A stretch of 5,357 nt of DNA, taken from positions 1-5,357 of the forward strand of contig JAFOCZ010000058.1 in the NCBI GenBank assembly GCA_017380955.1, read 5' to 3'. This document shows positions 1 through 5,357 of this stretch, in pieces. This DNA is from Alistipes sp. (lineage in GTDB: Bacteria; Bacteroidota; Bacteroidia; Bacteroidales; Rikenellaceae). The position numbers were made by a program, and so were the translations under genes. The notes beneath the pieces were generated by a model. That model had not been told where the DNA came from, did no database searches, and saw only the letters and a list, made by a program, of their open reading frames with translations. Positions within the stretch are counted from its first letter, which is position 1. Every line of letters starts with the position of its first letter.

Positions 1-2
1 AG

Positions 3-263
3 GGAGATATTTCGTTCCGCGCGGTCTACGCGGAGCACTCCGACTCGCACGCGATAGGCTTTACGCTGTGTGCCGAAGGAAAAACTTATTACATAACGGG
101 CGACACGCTCTACAACGAAAAAATATTTTCCGCGCAAAAGGCTGATATGCAGAGTATTTGCTATTGGAATTTAGTGTGTAATGGCTGTGGTGTATATAAA
201 TTAATTTGTTTTTATGAATATTTTATGTATTTTTACATACGAAAAACAGCGATAAAGTTATGA
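3..263 (+). CDS. Metallo-beta-lactamase-fold hydrolase, partial at 5' end, C-terminus apparently replaced
   Basis: This frame is open from the left edge to a TGA at 261-263. The first 46 or so residues (bases 3-140) look like the middle of an MBL-fold metal-dependent hydrolase of the UlaG-like type. Seen are AEHSDSHAIGF (residues 10-20) and YYITGDTLYNEKIF (29-42), the latter being the GD[T] strand whose Asp is a metal ligand in this fold. Family members normally continue for roughly 60-100 residues with a further metal-binding His. Here the sequence after about residue 46 is a Cys/Tyr/Phe-rich run (residues 49-86) unlike the family, coinciding with a fall in GC from about 51% to about 27%. 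I infer that the real gene ends near 140 at a junction and the rest of the frame is fortuitous. The stop overlaps the next start (ATGA), probably by chance. The substrate is unknown. The fold call is fairly sure; the integrity of the gene is not. Confidence 0.6.
   Translation, partial: GDISFRAVYAEHSDSHAIGFTLCAEGKTYYITGDTLYNEKIFSAQKADMQSICYWNLVCNGCGVYKLICFYEYFMYFYIRKTAIKL
201..208 (+). promoter_or_regulatory. Weak candidate -7 element for the DUF4492-cydAB operon
   Basis: TTAATTTG differs by one base from the Bacteroidota -7 consensus TAnnTTTG. It lies in the AT-rich stretch 141-259, about 50 bp before the start codon at 260. No convincing TTTG -33 partner sits at the expected spacing. The operon needs a promoter somewhere in 141-259 unless it is transcribed from further left, and this is the best match I find there. 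Low confidence. Confidence 0.22.
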
Positions 264-484
264 AAAATGCAATTATTTCTATATGGAACTTCTACGTCGA
301 GGGCTTTCGCAATATGACGTGGGGGCGACAGTTGTGGTGGCTGATACTCCTGAAGGTTATCATACTCTTCGCGGTGCTGCGAGCATTCTTCTTCACACCG
401 GTGCTTAGTGGCAAGAGCGAGGAGGAGCGTAGCGAGTACATAGGCGAGCAACTTGTCGAGACGCAAAACGGCGTGCGAGAATAG
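260..484 (+). CDS. DUF4492 family small membrane protein, cytochrome bd operon
   Basis: A 74-residue protein with a short N-terminal amphipathic stretch (IWNFYVEGFRNMTWGR, residues 8-23), one predicted transmembrane helix (about 26-46, rich in L, I, V, F) and a charged tail (51-74, with SEEERSEY). The FY-x-x-GFR-x-MT-x-GR-x-LW pattern matches the DUF4492 family as I remember it, whose genes commonly lie just upstream of cydA in Bacteroidota and some Campylobacterota. Its function is not established. Position and one-helix architecture suggest an accessory subunit or assembly factor of cytochrome bd, comparable with the unrelated CydX and CydS/CydH single-helix subunits; this is inference. The start at 260 is supported because the conserved region begins within ten residues. 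The leader is A-rich with no Shine-Dalgarno. cydA follows after 46 bp on the same strand, consistent with one operon. Confidence 0.85.
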   Translation: MKNAIISIWNFYVEGFRNMTWGRQLWWLILLKVIILFAVLRAFFFTPVLSGKSEEERSEYIGEQLVETQNGVRE

Positions 485-530
485 AACTTAAAACTACAAC
501 TTAAAAAATAAAACTTAAAACTTATAACTT
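485..530 (+). repeat. AACTT-containing degenerate repeats forming the cydA leader
   Basis: The whole gap between the DUF4492 gene and cydA is made of A-rich repeats. AACTT occurs five times (485-489, 498-502, 512-516, 519-523, 526-530), the last three spaced exactly 7 bp apart and the last abutting the ATG. There is no GGAGG-like site. In Bacteroidota, translation typically relies on an A-rich, unstructured leader rather than Shine-Dalgarno pairing, so the region could act as the ribosome entry site for cydA. The repetition could also be simple replication slippage. Confidence 0.6.
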
Positions 531-2018
531 ATGGTAGAGAGTGCTTTAGTAGATTGGTCGAGGTTGCAGTTTGCACTTACGGCTGGTTATCACTGGATTT
601 TTGTTCCGCTAACCTTGGGTCTCGCGGTTGTTATGGCAACTATGGAGACCATATATGTTATCAATGGCGATGAGTTCTGGAAGAAGACGGCGAAGTTTTG
701 GATGAAACTCTTCGCTATCAACTTTGCTGTGGGCATCGCGACGGGTATCATCCTCGAGTTTGAGTTTGGTACTAACTGGAGTAACTACTCGTGGTTTGTT
801 GGCGATATCTTTGGTGCGCCACTTGCCATCGAGGGTATCTTTGCGTTCTTTATGGAGGCAACCTTCTTTGCCGTTATGTTCTTCGGCTGGGAGAAGGTTG
901 GCAAGCGCTTCCACCTCGCCTCTACGTGGTTTACGGGCATCGGCGCGGCAATCTCTGCGGTGTGGATTCTCGTTGCTAACTCGTGGATGCAGCACCCTGT
1001 GGGTATGGAGTTTAACCCCGACACTGTGCGTCACGAGATGGTGGACTTCTGGGCGTTGGTGCTTAACCCTGTTGCAGTATCTAAGTTCTTCCACTCGTGG
1101 TTTAGTGGCTGGATGACAGGTGCTATATTCGTCATCGGCATCAGTTGCTGGTATCTGCTTCGTGGCCGTGAGCGTCGCTTTGCGCTATCGAGCATCCGTG
1201 TGGCATCTATAGTGGGTATCGTCGGTACGTTGCTTGTGATGTTCAGCGGCGATAGTTCTGCAGTTCACGTATCGAAGTATCAGCCTATGAAACTCGCTGC
1301 TGCAGAGGGCTTGGAGGAGGGTGGCACACGTGCGCCATTCTCTATAGTTCCGGGTGTGGAGGTGCCTGGTGTGCTCTCTATATTGGCTACGCACGACCTG
1401 GATGGCTATGTTCCGGGTATCAACAACATCCTCGACGGTTACACAACACCTGAGGGCGATGTATATCTCTCGGCAGAGGAGAAAATGGAGCGAGGTAAGA
1501 CGGCTATCGAGGCATTTGGCACATACCGCACATTGAAGCAGAGTGACCCTGAGGCTGCTCAGGAGGCGCGCGCGGTGCTCGATGAGAATATCGACTACTT
1601 CGGATATGGATATATAGACTCTCGCGAGGAGTTAGTGCCAAACGTACCTCTGGTATATTGGGCATTCCGCATTATGGTGGGCTTCGGCGGTCTGTTGCTG
1701 TGCCTGATGTTTGTGGTGTTGTGGGCAGAGCGTCGCAAGAGACTTGAGGGTATGCGCTGGTTGCAGTGGGCATCGTTGCTCTCTATACCTTTAGTATATA
1801 TAGCAGGTCAGGCCGGTTGGATTGTTGCCGAGGCTGGTCGTCAGCCTTGGGTTATCGAGGGTTTGTTGCCTACGAAGGCTGCGGTGTCGAGTGTTTCGGT
1901 GGGTGCTGTGCAGACCACATTCTTCCTCTTCGTTGCTATCTTCACACTCTTCCTCGCCATCGAGATTCGCATCCTCATTAAGGCTATCAAGGAGGGTCCA
2001 AAGACCGAGATTGAATAA
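531..2018 (+). CDS. cydA: Cytochrome bd quinol oxidase subunit I (CydA)
   Basis: Subunit I of the membrane cytochrome bd oxidase, which oxidises quinol and reduces O2 to water. At 495 residues it compares with 522 in E. coli. Haem and quinol residues are all present: H21 (E. coli H19), H188 and M382 (H186 and M393, haem b558 ligands), E434 (E445), the GRQPW motif at 436-440, and Q-loop residues K254 and E259 in QPMKLAAAEG (K252, E257). The proton-path glutamates E101 and E109 correspond to E99 and E107. About nine hydrophobic helices can be seen (near 14-40, 57-75, 92-120, 127-150, 185-210, 220-240, 373-398, 408-430, 455-485). The Q-loop between K254 and M382 is 13 residues shorter than in E. 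coli but clearly of the extended type. The start at 531 places H21 two residues from the E. coli position. cydB follows after 18 bp. Residue equivalences rest on remembered E. coli numbering. Confidence 0.98.
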   Translation: MVESALVDWSRLQFALTAGYHWIFVPLTLGLAVVMATMETIYVINGDEFWKKTAKFWMKLFAINFAVGIATGIILEFEFGTNWSNYSWFVGDIFGAPLAIEGIFAFFMEATFFAVMFFGWEKVGKRFHLASTWFTGIGAAISAVWILVANSWMQHPVGMEFNPDTVRHEMVDFWALVLNPVAVSKFFHSWFSGWMTGAIFVIGISCWYLLRGRERRFALSSIRVASIVGIVGTLLVMFSGDSSAVHVSKYQPMKLAAAEGLEEGGTRAPFSIVPGVEVPGVLSILATHDLDGYVPGINNILDGYTTPEGDVYLSAEEKMERGKTAIEAFGTYRTLKQSDPEAAQEARAVLDENIDYFGYGYIDSREELVPNVPLVYWAFRIMVGFGGLLLCLMFVVLWAERRKRLEGMRWLQWASLLSIPLVYIAGQAGWIVAEAGRQPWVIEGLLPTKAAVSSVSVGAVQTTFFLFVAIFTLFLAIEIRILIKAIKEGPKTEIE

Positions 2019-2036
2019 CACTAATACCTTACAACT

Positions 2037-3179
2037 ATGATTACATACGCATTTCTACAACAATATTGGTGGTTGCTAATTGCGCTACTCGGTGGACTCT
2101 TGGTGTTCCTGCTCTTTGTGCAGGGTGCTAACGCCCTGATCTTCCTCGCAGGCAAGAACGAGGCGGAGCGTCAACTCTTGGTAAACTCTACAGGTCGCAA
2201 GTGGGAGTTGACCTTCACAACATTGGTAACCTTTGGCGGTGCATTTTTCGCGTCGTTCCCACTCTTCTATAGCACAAGTTTCGGCGGTGCTTACTGGGTG
2301 TGGATTCTCATCCTCATAACCTTTGTGTTCCAGGCTGTGTCGTATGAGTTCCAGAGCAAGGCGGGAAATATCCTTGGCAAGACCACCTTCCGTGTGTTCC
2401 TAACCCTCAACGGATGTCTCGCGCCGCTGCTCATAGGTACTGCGGTGGGTACATTCTTCACAGGCTCGGCATTTACGGTGAATAAGGCAGCAGTGGGGGA
2501 TATCGCCTCGCCTGTCATCAGCCGCTGGGCTAATGCGTGGCACGGTTTGGAGGCTGTGGCAAACCCCTTCAATGTGGAGTTTGGTCTGATGGTTATGTTC
2601 TTGGCGGTAGCCCTCGGAGCGTTGTATGCTATAAACAATATCGACGAGGAGGCGCTCGCGAAGCAGTTACGTCGTGCGCTGGCATATAGTTTCGTGGCGT
2701 TCTTGGTGATGTTTGTGGTGGTGATGGCGCAGTTGCTCACTATGGATGGCTTTGCTGTGTCGGCTGATGGTGTGGTATATATGGAGCAGTACAAATATCT
2801 GCACAACCTTTTGGCGATGCCTCACACCCTTGTTATGATTCTTATGGGTGCGGTGTTGCTCGTGGCAGGTGTCGCAGCAACATTGCTGAAGGCTCGCTTC
2901 ACACGCGGTATATGGCTTGCAGCGCCAGGTACGGTGTTGGCGGTTATGGCACTCTTTATGTTGGCAGGTTACAATAATACGGCATACTATCCCTCGACTG
3001 CCGACTTGCAGTCATCGCTGACCTTGGCAAATAGTTGCTCAAGTGAGTTTACGCTCAGGACTATGGCTGTGGTGTCGTTGATAATACCTTTCGTGGTGGC
3101 ATACATCGCCTACTTCTGGCGACAGATGGACAAGAAGTCGCTCACCACAGAGGAGTTGGAGCATAGCGAAAAGTATTAG
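2037..3179 (+). CDS. cydB: Cytochrome bd quinol oxidase subunit II (CydB)
   Basis: Subunit II of cytochrome bd, the haem-free partner needed for assembly and stability of CydA. Its 380 residues match the family length (379 in E. coli). It is strongly hydrophobic, with about eight or nine membrane helices. The N-terminal WWLLIALLGG (11-20), the LVNSTGRKWE region (48-57), GGAFFASFPLFY (67-78) and SYEFQSK (102-108) align with the family core. Two differences from E. coli stand out: the DGFDLG motif after helix 1 is replaced by QGANAL (29-34), and the conserved proton-path Asp58 position is Glu57. Both appear, from memory, to be normal for the Bacteroidota branch. The gene begins 18 bp after the cydA stop and is surely co-transcribed with it. 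No clear hairpin terminator follows the TAG stop, so some read-through into the next gene is possible. Confidence 0.97.
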   Translation: MITYAFLQQYWWLLIALLGGLLVFLLFVQGANALIFLAGKNEAERQLLVNSTGRKWELTFTTLVTFGGAFFASFPLFYSTSFGGAYWVWILILITFVFQAVSYEFQSKAGNILGKTTFRVFLTLNGCLAPLLIGTAVGTFFTGSAFTVNKAAVGDIASPVISRWANAWHGLEAVANPFNVEFGLMVMFLAVALGALYAINNIDEEALAKQLRRALAYSFVAFLVMFVVVMAQLLTMDGFAVSADGVVYMEQYKYLHNLLAMPHTLVMILMGAVLLVAGVAATLLKARFTRGIWLAAPGTVLAVMALFMLAGYNNTAYYPSTADLQSSLTLANSCSSEFTLRTMAVVSLIIPFVVAYIAYFWRQMDKKSLTTEELEHSEKY

Positions 3180-3188
3180 GCTGAATGT

Positions 3189-3216
3189 GTTGTTATACGA
3201 TTTTTTTGTATCTTTG
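3189..3216 (+). promoter_or_regulatory. Bacteroidota-type promoter for the BI-1 family gene
   Basis: TATCTTTG at 3209-3216 is an exact match to the -7 consensus TAnnTTTG used by the Bacteroidota primary sigma factor. A GTTG at 3189-3192, 16 bp upstream, is an imperfect -33 element. Transcription would start near 3223, giving a leader of about 79 nt before the ATG at 3302. The leader ends in an A-rich stretch (3284-3297) and has no Shine-Dalgarno. The position between cydB and the next gene supports a separate transcription unit. Confidence 0.6.
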
Positions 3217-3301
3217 GCACTCGTTAGGTGAGATGTGATAGATTTTGTGGCGTGGGTGACTCCTAATATAAAAGGCGAATAACAACTAAAAAAAATAGAT
3301 T

Positions 3302-3997
3302 ATGGCAAATTATGTTTCTCATCAGACCGCTGCGCAGGCTACGGCATCGACACTCTTCAAGAGCGTCTATATGCAGATGGCTGCAGCGCTCTCAATCACA
3401 GGTCTTGTGGCGTACTTCCTGTCGCAGTCTGTGGCATTCTGGACGATGTTGGCAGAGAACTCTTCTCTCATCTGGATTATCTTCATCGCACAGATAGGCT
3501 TGGTTATCTGGCTCTCGGCACGTTTCACGCAGATGTCGATGACCACGGCAACGCTGCTCTTCATCCTCTACTCGGCGATGATGGGTGTCACGATGTCGAC
3601 CATATTTATGGTCTACACTATGTCTTCTATCGCTATGGTGTTCTTCATCACAGCGGGAATGTTCCTCGCGATGAGCCTTATAGGTTACTTCACGCGTATG
3701 GATCTCACACGCCTGGGTAGCATACTCTTTATGGCGCTCATAGGTATTGTCATCGCAACGGTGGTCAACATCTTCCTCGGCTCGGAGACTCTCTACTGGA
3801 TTGTGAGTTATGTGGCTGTAGTGGTGTTCGTGGGTCTCACGGCTTACGATACTCAGAAGATTAAGCATATGCTTATGGAGTATGGCACACCTGATGAGAT
3901 GGGTCAGAAGTTGGCACTCTTCGGAGCGTTGACACTCTATCTTGATTTTATCAACCTATTCCTCTACTTACTCCGTATCTTTGGCGATCGTAAGTAA
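3302..3997 (+). CDS. Bax inhibitor-1/YccA family membrane protein
   Basis: A 231-residue integral membrane protein of the BI-1 (TMBIM) family, similar in length to E. coli YbhL and YccA. About seven hydrophobic segments can be seen (near 22-41, 45-72, 82-105, 109-130, 138-158, 164-182, 205-226). The hallmark features are the GLTAYDTQKIK motif (178-188) with D183 and the final helix LYLDFINLFLYLLRIFG (212-228) with D215. In Bacillus YetJ the paired aspartates in these two helices form a pH-sensitive latch of a Ca2+ leak channel, so a similar ion-leak or membrane-stress role is possible; the bacterial function remains unclear. The N-terminal 20 residues are polar and cytosolic in the family. 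The gene has its own promoter upstream and a strong terminator 22 bp after its stop, so it appears to be monocistronic. Family call is secure, substrate is not. Confidence 0.95.
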   Translation: MANYVSHQTAAQATASTLFKSVYMQMAAALSITGLVAYFLSQSVAFWTMLAENSSLIWIIFIAQIGLVIWLSARFTQMSMTTATLLFILYSAMMGVTMSTIFMVYTMSSIAMVFFITAGMFLAMSLIGYFTRMDLTRLGSILFMALIGIVIATVVNIFLGSETLYWIVSYVAVVVFVGLTAYDTQKIKHMLMEYGTPDEMGQKLALFGALTLYLDFINLFLYLLRIFGDRK

Positions 3998-4018
3998 GCG
4001 AGAAACTCTGGAAGTTGG

Positions 4019-4052
4019 GGCTTGTCTAACAATGTTAGGCAAGCCTTTTTTT
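4019..4052 (+). terminator. Intrinsic terminator after the BI-1 family gene
   Basis: GGCTTGTCTAAC (4019-4030) pairs with GTTAGGCAAGCC (4034-4045) as a 12-bp stem with one G-U pair and a 3-base loop, followed directly by seven T residues (4046-4052). It lies 22 bp after the stop codon at 3997. It separates the BI-1 unit from the phosphate transporter unit. Confidence 0.93.
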
Positions 4053-4060
4053 GTGGTTTC

Positions 4061-4099
4061 GTAACAAAGAGTTTGCAATGGTGTTACATTGCTGTTACA
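4061..4099 (+). promoter_or_regulatory. 11-bp-phased direct repeats, putative Pho-box-like operator
   Basis: Four hexamers follow each other at exact 11-bp intervals: GTAACA (4061-4066), TTTGCA (4072-4077), GTTACA (4083-4088) and GTTACA (4094-4099). The last two are part of a perfect 9-bp repeat, TGTTACATT (4082-4090 and 4093-4101). Direct repeats with an 11-bp period are the layout of PhoB boxes (CTGTCAT repeats) and Bacillus PhoP boxes (TT[A/T/C]ACA repeats). The array ends about 14 bp upstream of the -33 region of a Na/phosphate cotransporter promoter, a position fitting an activator. Part of the array also forms an inverted repeat, GCAATG (4075-4080) with CATTGC (4087-4092). Control by a PhoB-type regulator is inference from layout and gene content. 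Confidence 0.5.
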
Positions 4100-4112
4100 T
4101 TCGCTTTTGGCT

Positions 4113-4144
4113 ATTGGATGTTATTATATAAGAAGGTATCTTTG
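4113..4144 (+). promoter_or_regulatory. Bacteroidota-type promoter for the Na/Pi cotransporter gene
   Basis: TATCTTTG at 4137-4144 matches the TAnnTTTG -7 consensus exactly and is identical to the element in front of the BI-1 gene. ATTG at 4113-4116 lies 20 bp upstream as a near-consensus -33 element (TTTG). Transcription would begin near 4151, leaving a short A/T-rich leader of about 33 nt with no Shine-Dalgarno before the ATG at 4184. Confidence 0.65.
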
Positions 4145-4183
4145 CGTAGGAAAATGTGAAAAAATTATTTTTAAATTATATTT

Positions 4184-5357
4184 ATGATTCAAGCATTAAC
4201 ACTTTTAGGTGCGCTCGGAATGTTCCTCTATGGTATGAACCTTATGAGCGCGGGATTGCAGAAGGCTGCAGGTAGCAAGATGCGAGGCTTCCTTACTGCA
4301 ATGACGTCAAACCCATTCAAGGGCGTGTTGTCTGGTTTGGGTATCACGTCTGTTATTCAGTCATCATCGGCTACTACGGTTATGACCGTAGGTTTTGTAA
4401 ACGCAGGTTTGTTGACATTGTCGCAGGCAGTAGGTGTGATTATGGGTGCCAATATCGGTACTACGGTTACGGCGTGGCTCGTGTCGTTGTTGGGCTTCAA
4501 GGCTGATATCTCGCTCTTTGCAGTACCGCTTATGGCCGTTGGCTTTATCCTTAGCCTGGCGAAAAGCGATAAGCGCCGCCACATTAGTGAGCTTATCGTA
4601 GGTTTCTCGCTTTTGTTCCTTGGTCTGTCGCTTATGAAGGAGTCGGTGCCCGATTTGCGTGAGACTCCCGAGGTGTTGTCATTCATCCAGAACTGGACAA
4701 GCTATGGCTTCGGCTCGGTACTTATCTTCTTGGTATTTGGTACGGTGCTAACCCTCGTGTTGCAGTCATCATCGGCAACTATGGCCCTAACGCTTATTAT
4801 GGTGAATATGGGTTGGATTCCATTCGAGATGGGTGCTGCGATGGTGTTGGGTGAGAATATCGGTACTACAATTACAGCAAATATCGCCGCTGCGGTAGGT
4901 AATGCTAATGCACGTCGTGCGGCACTTGCACATACACTCTTCAATGTGTTTGGCGTATGCTGGGCATTGTTGCTCTTCCGTCCATTCCTCGCCCTTGTGG
5001 GTACTACCATCACCTGGCTCGGACTCCCAAATCCTCTCGACATCGACCACACTATGGCTATGACCGAGGATGAGGGTATGGCAACACTCTATGGCGTCTC
5101 TATGCTCCACTCGCTCTTCAACCTCTTCAACACCCTTATCCTCATCTGGTTTGTGAACATCATCGTGAAGATTGTGACAACTGTTATCAAGGATAAGAAG
5201 ACCTCTGATGAGGACTCTGTGAAGTTGAAGTTTATCGACGCAGGACCTCTCTCAACAGCGGAGTTGGCAATTGGCCAGGCGCGTAACGAGGTTATCCACT
5301 TCGCAGAGATATCTCGCCGCATCGTAGACTTCATACGCCGCACCGTGAATGCCAAGA
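4184..5357 (+). CDS. Na+/phosphate cotransporter family protein with PhoU-like domain (3' end outside window)
   Basis: An open frame of 391 codons runs to the right edge without a stop. It belongs to the Na/Pi cotransporter family (NptA/YjbB type), which takes up or exports inorganic phosphate with sodium across the inner membrane. The two inverted family repeats are both visible: QSSSATTVMTVG (59-70) with GANIGTT (88-94), and QSSSATMALT (194-203) with GENIGTT (223-229). The QSSS motifs are the substrate and sodium site in this family. Membrane helices fill about 1-335. From about 355 the protein becomes soluble and helical, fitting the start of the C-terminal PhoU-like domain; complete members are near 550-600 residues, so perhaps 160-200 are missing. 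The start at 4184 is chosen because the family begins with a hydrophobic LLGALGMFLYGMNLM helix at its N-terminus and a promoter lies 40 bp upstream. Confidence 0.94.
   Translation, partial: MIQALTLLGALGMFLYGMNLMSAGLQKAAGSKMRGFLTAMTSNPFKGVLSGLGITSVIQSSSATTVMTVGFVNAGLLTLSQAVGVIMGANIGTTVTAWLVSLLGFKADISLFAVPLMAVGFILSLAKSDKRRHISELIVGFSLLFLGLSLMKESVPDLRETPEVLSFIQNWTSYGFGSVLIFLVFGTVLTLVLQSSSATMALTLIMVNMGWIPFEMGAAMVLGENIGTTITANIAAAVGNANARRAALAHTLFNVFGVCWALLLFRPFLALVGTTITWLGLPNPLDIDHTMAMTEDEGMATLYGVSMLHSLFNLFNTLILIWFVNIIVKIVTTVIKDKKTSDEDSVKLKFIDAGPLSTAELAIGQARNEVIHFAEISRRIVDFIRRTVNAK

Noticed and set aside
147..263. Continuation of the hydrolase frame into the AT-rich stretch, ending in a stop that overlaps the next start (ATGA), suggesting translational coupling.
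   Set aside because: The residues after about base 140 are Cys/Tyr/Phe-rich and unlike the MBL family, and the base composition is that of a leader. The open frame and overlap are most simply chance.
609..1094. Long reverse-strand open frame of 161 codons inside cydA, and similar ones inside cydB and the BI-1 gene.
   Set aside because: They lie antisense to well-supported conserved genes, are rich in His, Arg and Cys, and match no family I recognise. They are shadows of codon bias.
3180..3208. Possible intrinsic terminator for the cyd operon at the T-run 3201-3207.
   Set aside because: No GC-rich hairpin precedes the T-run; the T-run instead runs straight into the TATCTTTG promoter element.
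3224..3266. Structured leader or riboswitch before the BI-1 gene, from TTAGG (3224-3228) pairing with CCTAA (3262-3266).
   Set aside because: Only five base pairs close a loop of more than 30 bases, with mismatches next to the stem. No known riboswitch core is recognisable.
4075..4092. GCAATG/CATTGC inverted repeat as an independent dyad operator or small hairpin.
   Set aside because: Arms are only 6 bp with a 6-base gap and lie inside the phased direct-repeat array, which explains the same bases better. It is noted there as an alternative.
4357..5110. Reverse-strand open frames of 72-116 codons between 4357 and 5110.
   Set aside because: They are antisense to the Na/Pi cotransporter frame, whose two QSSS and GxNIGTT motif pairs are intact through the same region.

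Overview
The window looks like a chromosomal segment from a member of the Bacteroidota, most likely order Bacteroidales. The reasons are: two exact matches to the Bacteroidota promoter element TAnnTTTG (TATCTTTG both times); A-rich, Shine-Dalgarno-free leaders in front of every start codon; a DUF4492 gene directly upstream of cydA; and a CydB of the Bacteroidota type. Genus cannot be read from the sequence. All supported genes are on the + strand.

Layout. (1) Bases 1-263 hold the 3' part of a metallo-beta-lactamase-fold hydrolase frame. Recognisable similarity stops near base 140. From there the sequence becomes AT-rich (about 27% GC against about 51% before) and looks like the leader of the next gene, so a rearrangement or assembly junction near 136-150 is suspected. 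(2) Bases 260-3179 form a cytochrome bd oxidase operon: a 74-residue DUF4492 membrane protein, cydA and cydB, with gaps of 46 and 18 bp. (3) After a promoter at about 3189-3216 comes a single-gene unit for a Bax inhibitor-1/YccA family membrane protein (3302-3997), closed by a strong intrinsic terminator (4019-4052). (4) A 131-bp regulatory region (4053-4183) carries an array of 11-bp-phased repeats resembling a Pho box and a second TATCTTTG promoter. (5) A Na+/phosphate cotransporter gene with a C-terminal PhoU-like domain starts at 4184 and runs off the right edge. It has no stop codon inside the window.

How the genes work together. CydA and CydB form the quinol:O2 oxidoreductase that lets these mostly anaerobic bacteria respire or scavenge traces of oxygen; the DUF4492 protein is a plausible accessory subunit. 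The BI-1 protein is a multi-pass membrane protein of a Ca2+/H+ leak-channel family, in its own transcription unit. The Na/Pi cotransporter is a separate phosphate-uptake unit, probably controlled by phosphate if the repeat array is a real operator.

No stretch longer than 300 bases lacks a gene. I see no tRNA, rRNA, CRISPR array, insertion sequence or prophage gene. The genes are mostly familiar families. The least explained items are the phased repeat array at 4061-4099, the broken hydrolase at the left edge, and the role of the DUF4492 protein.
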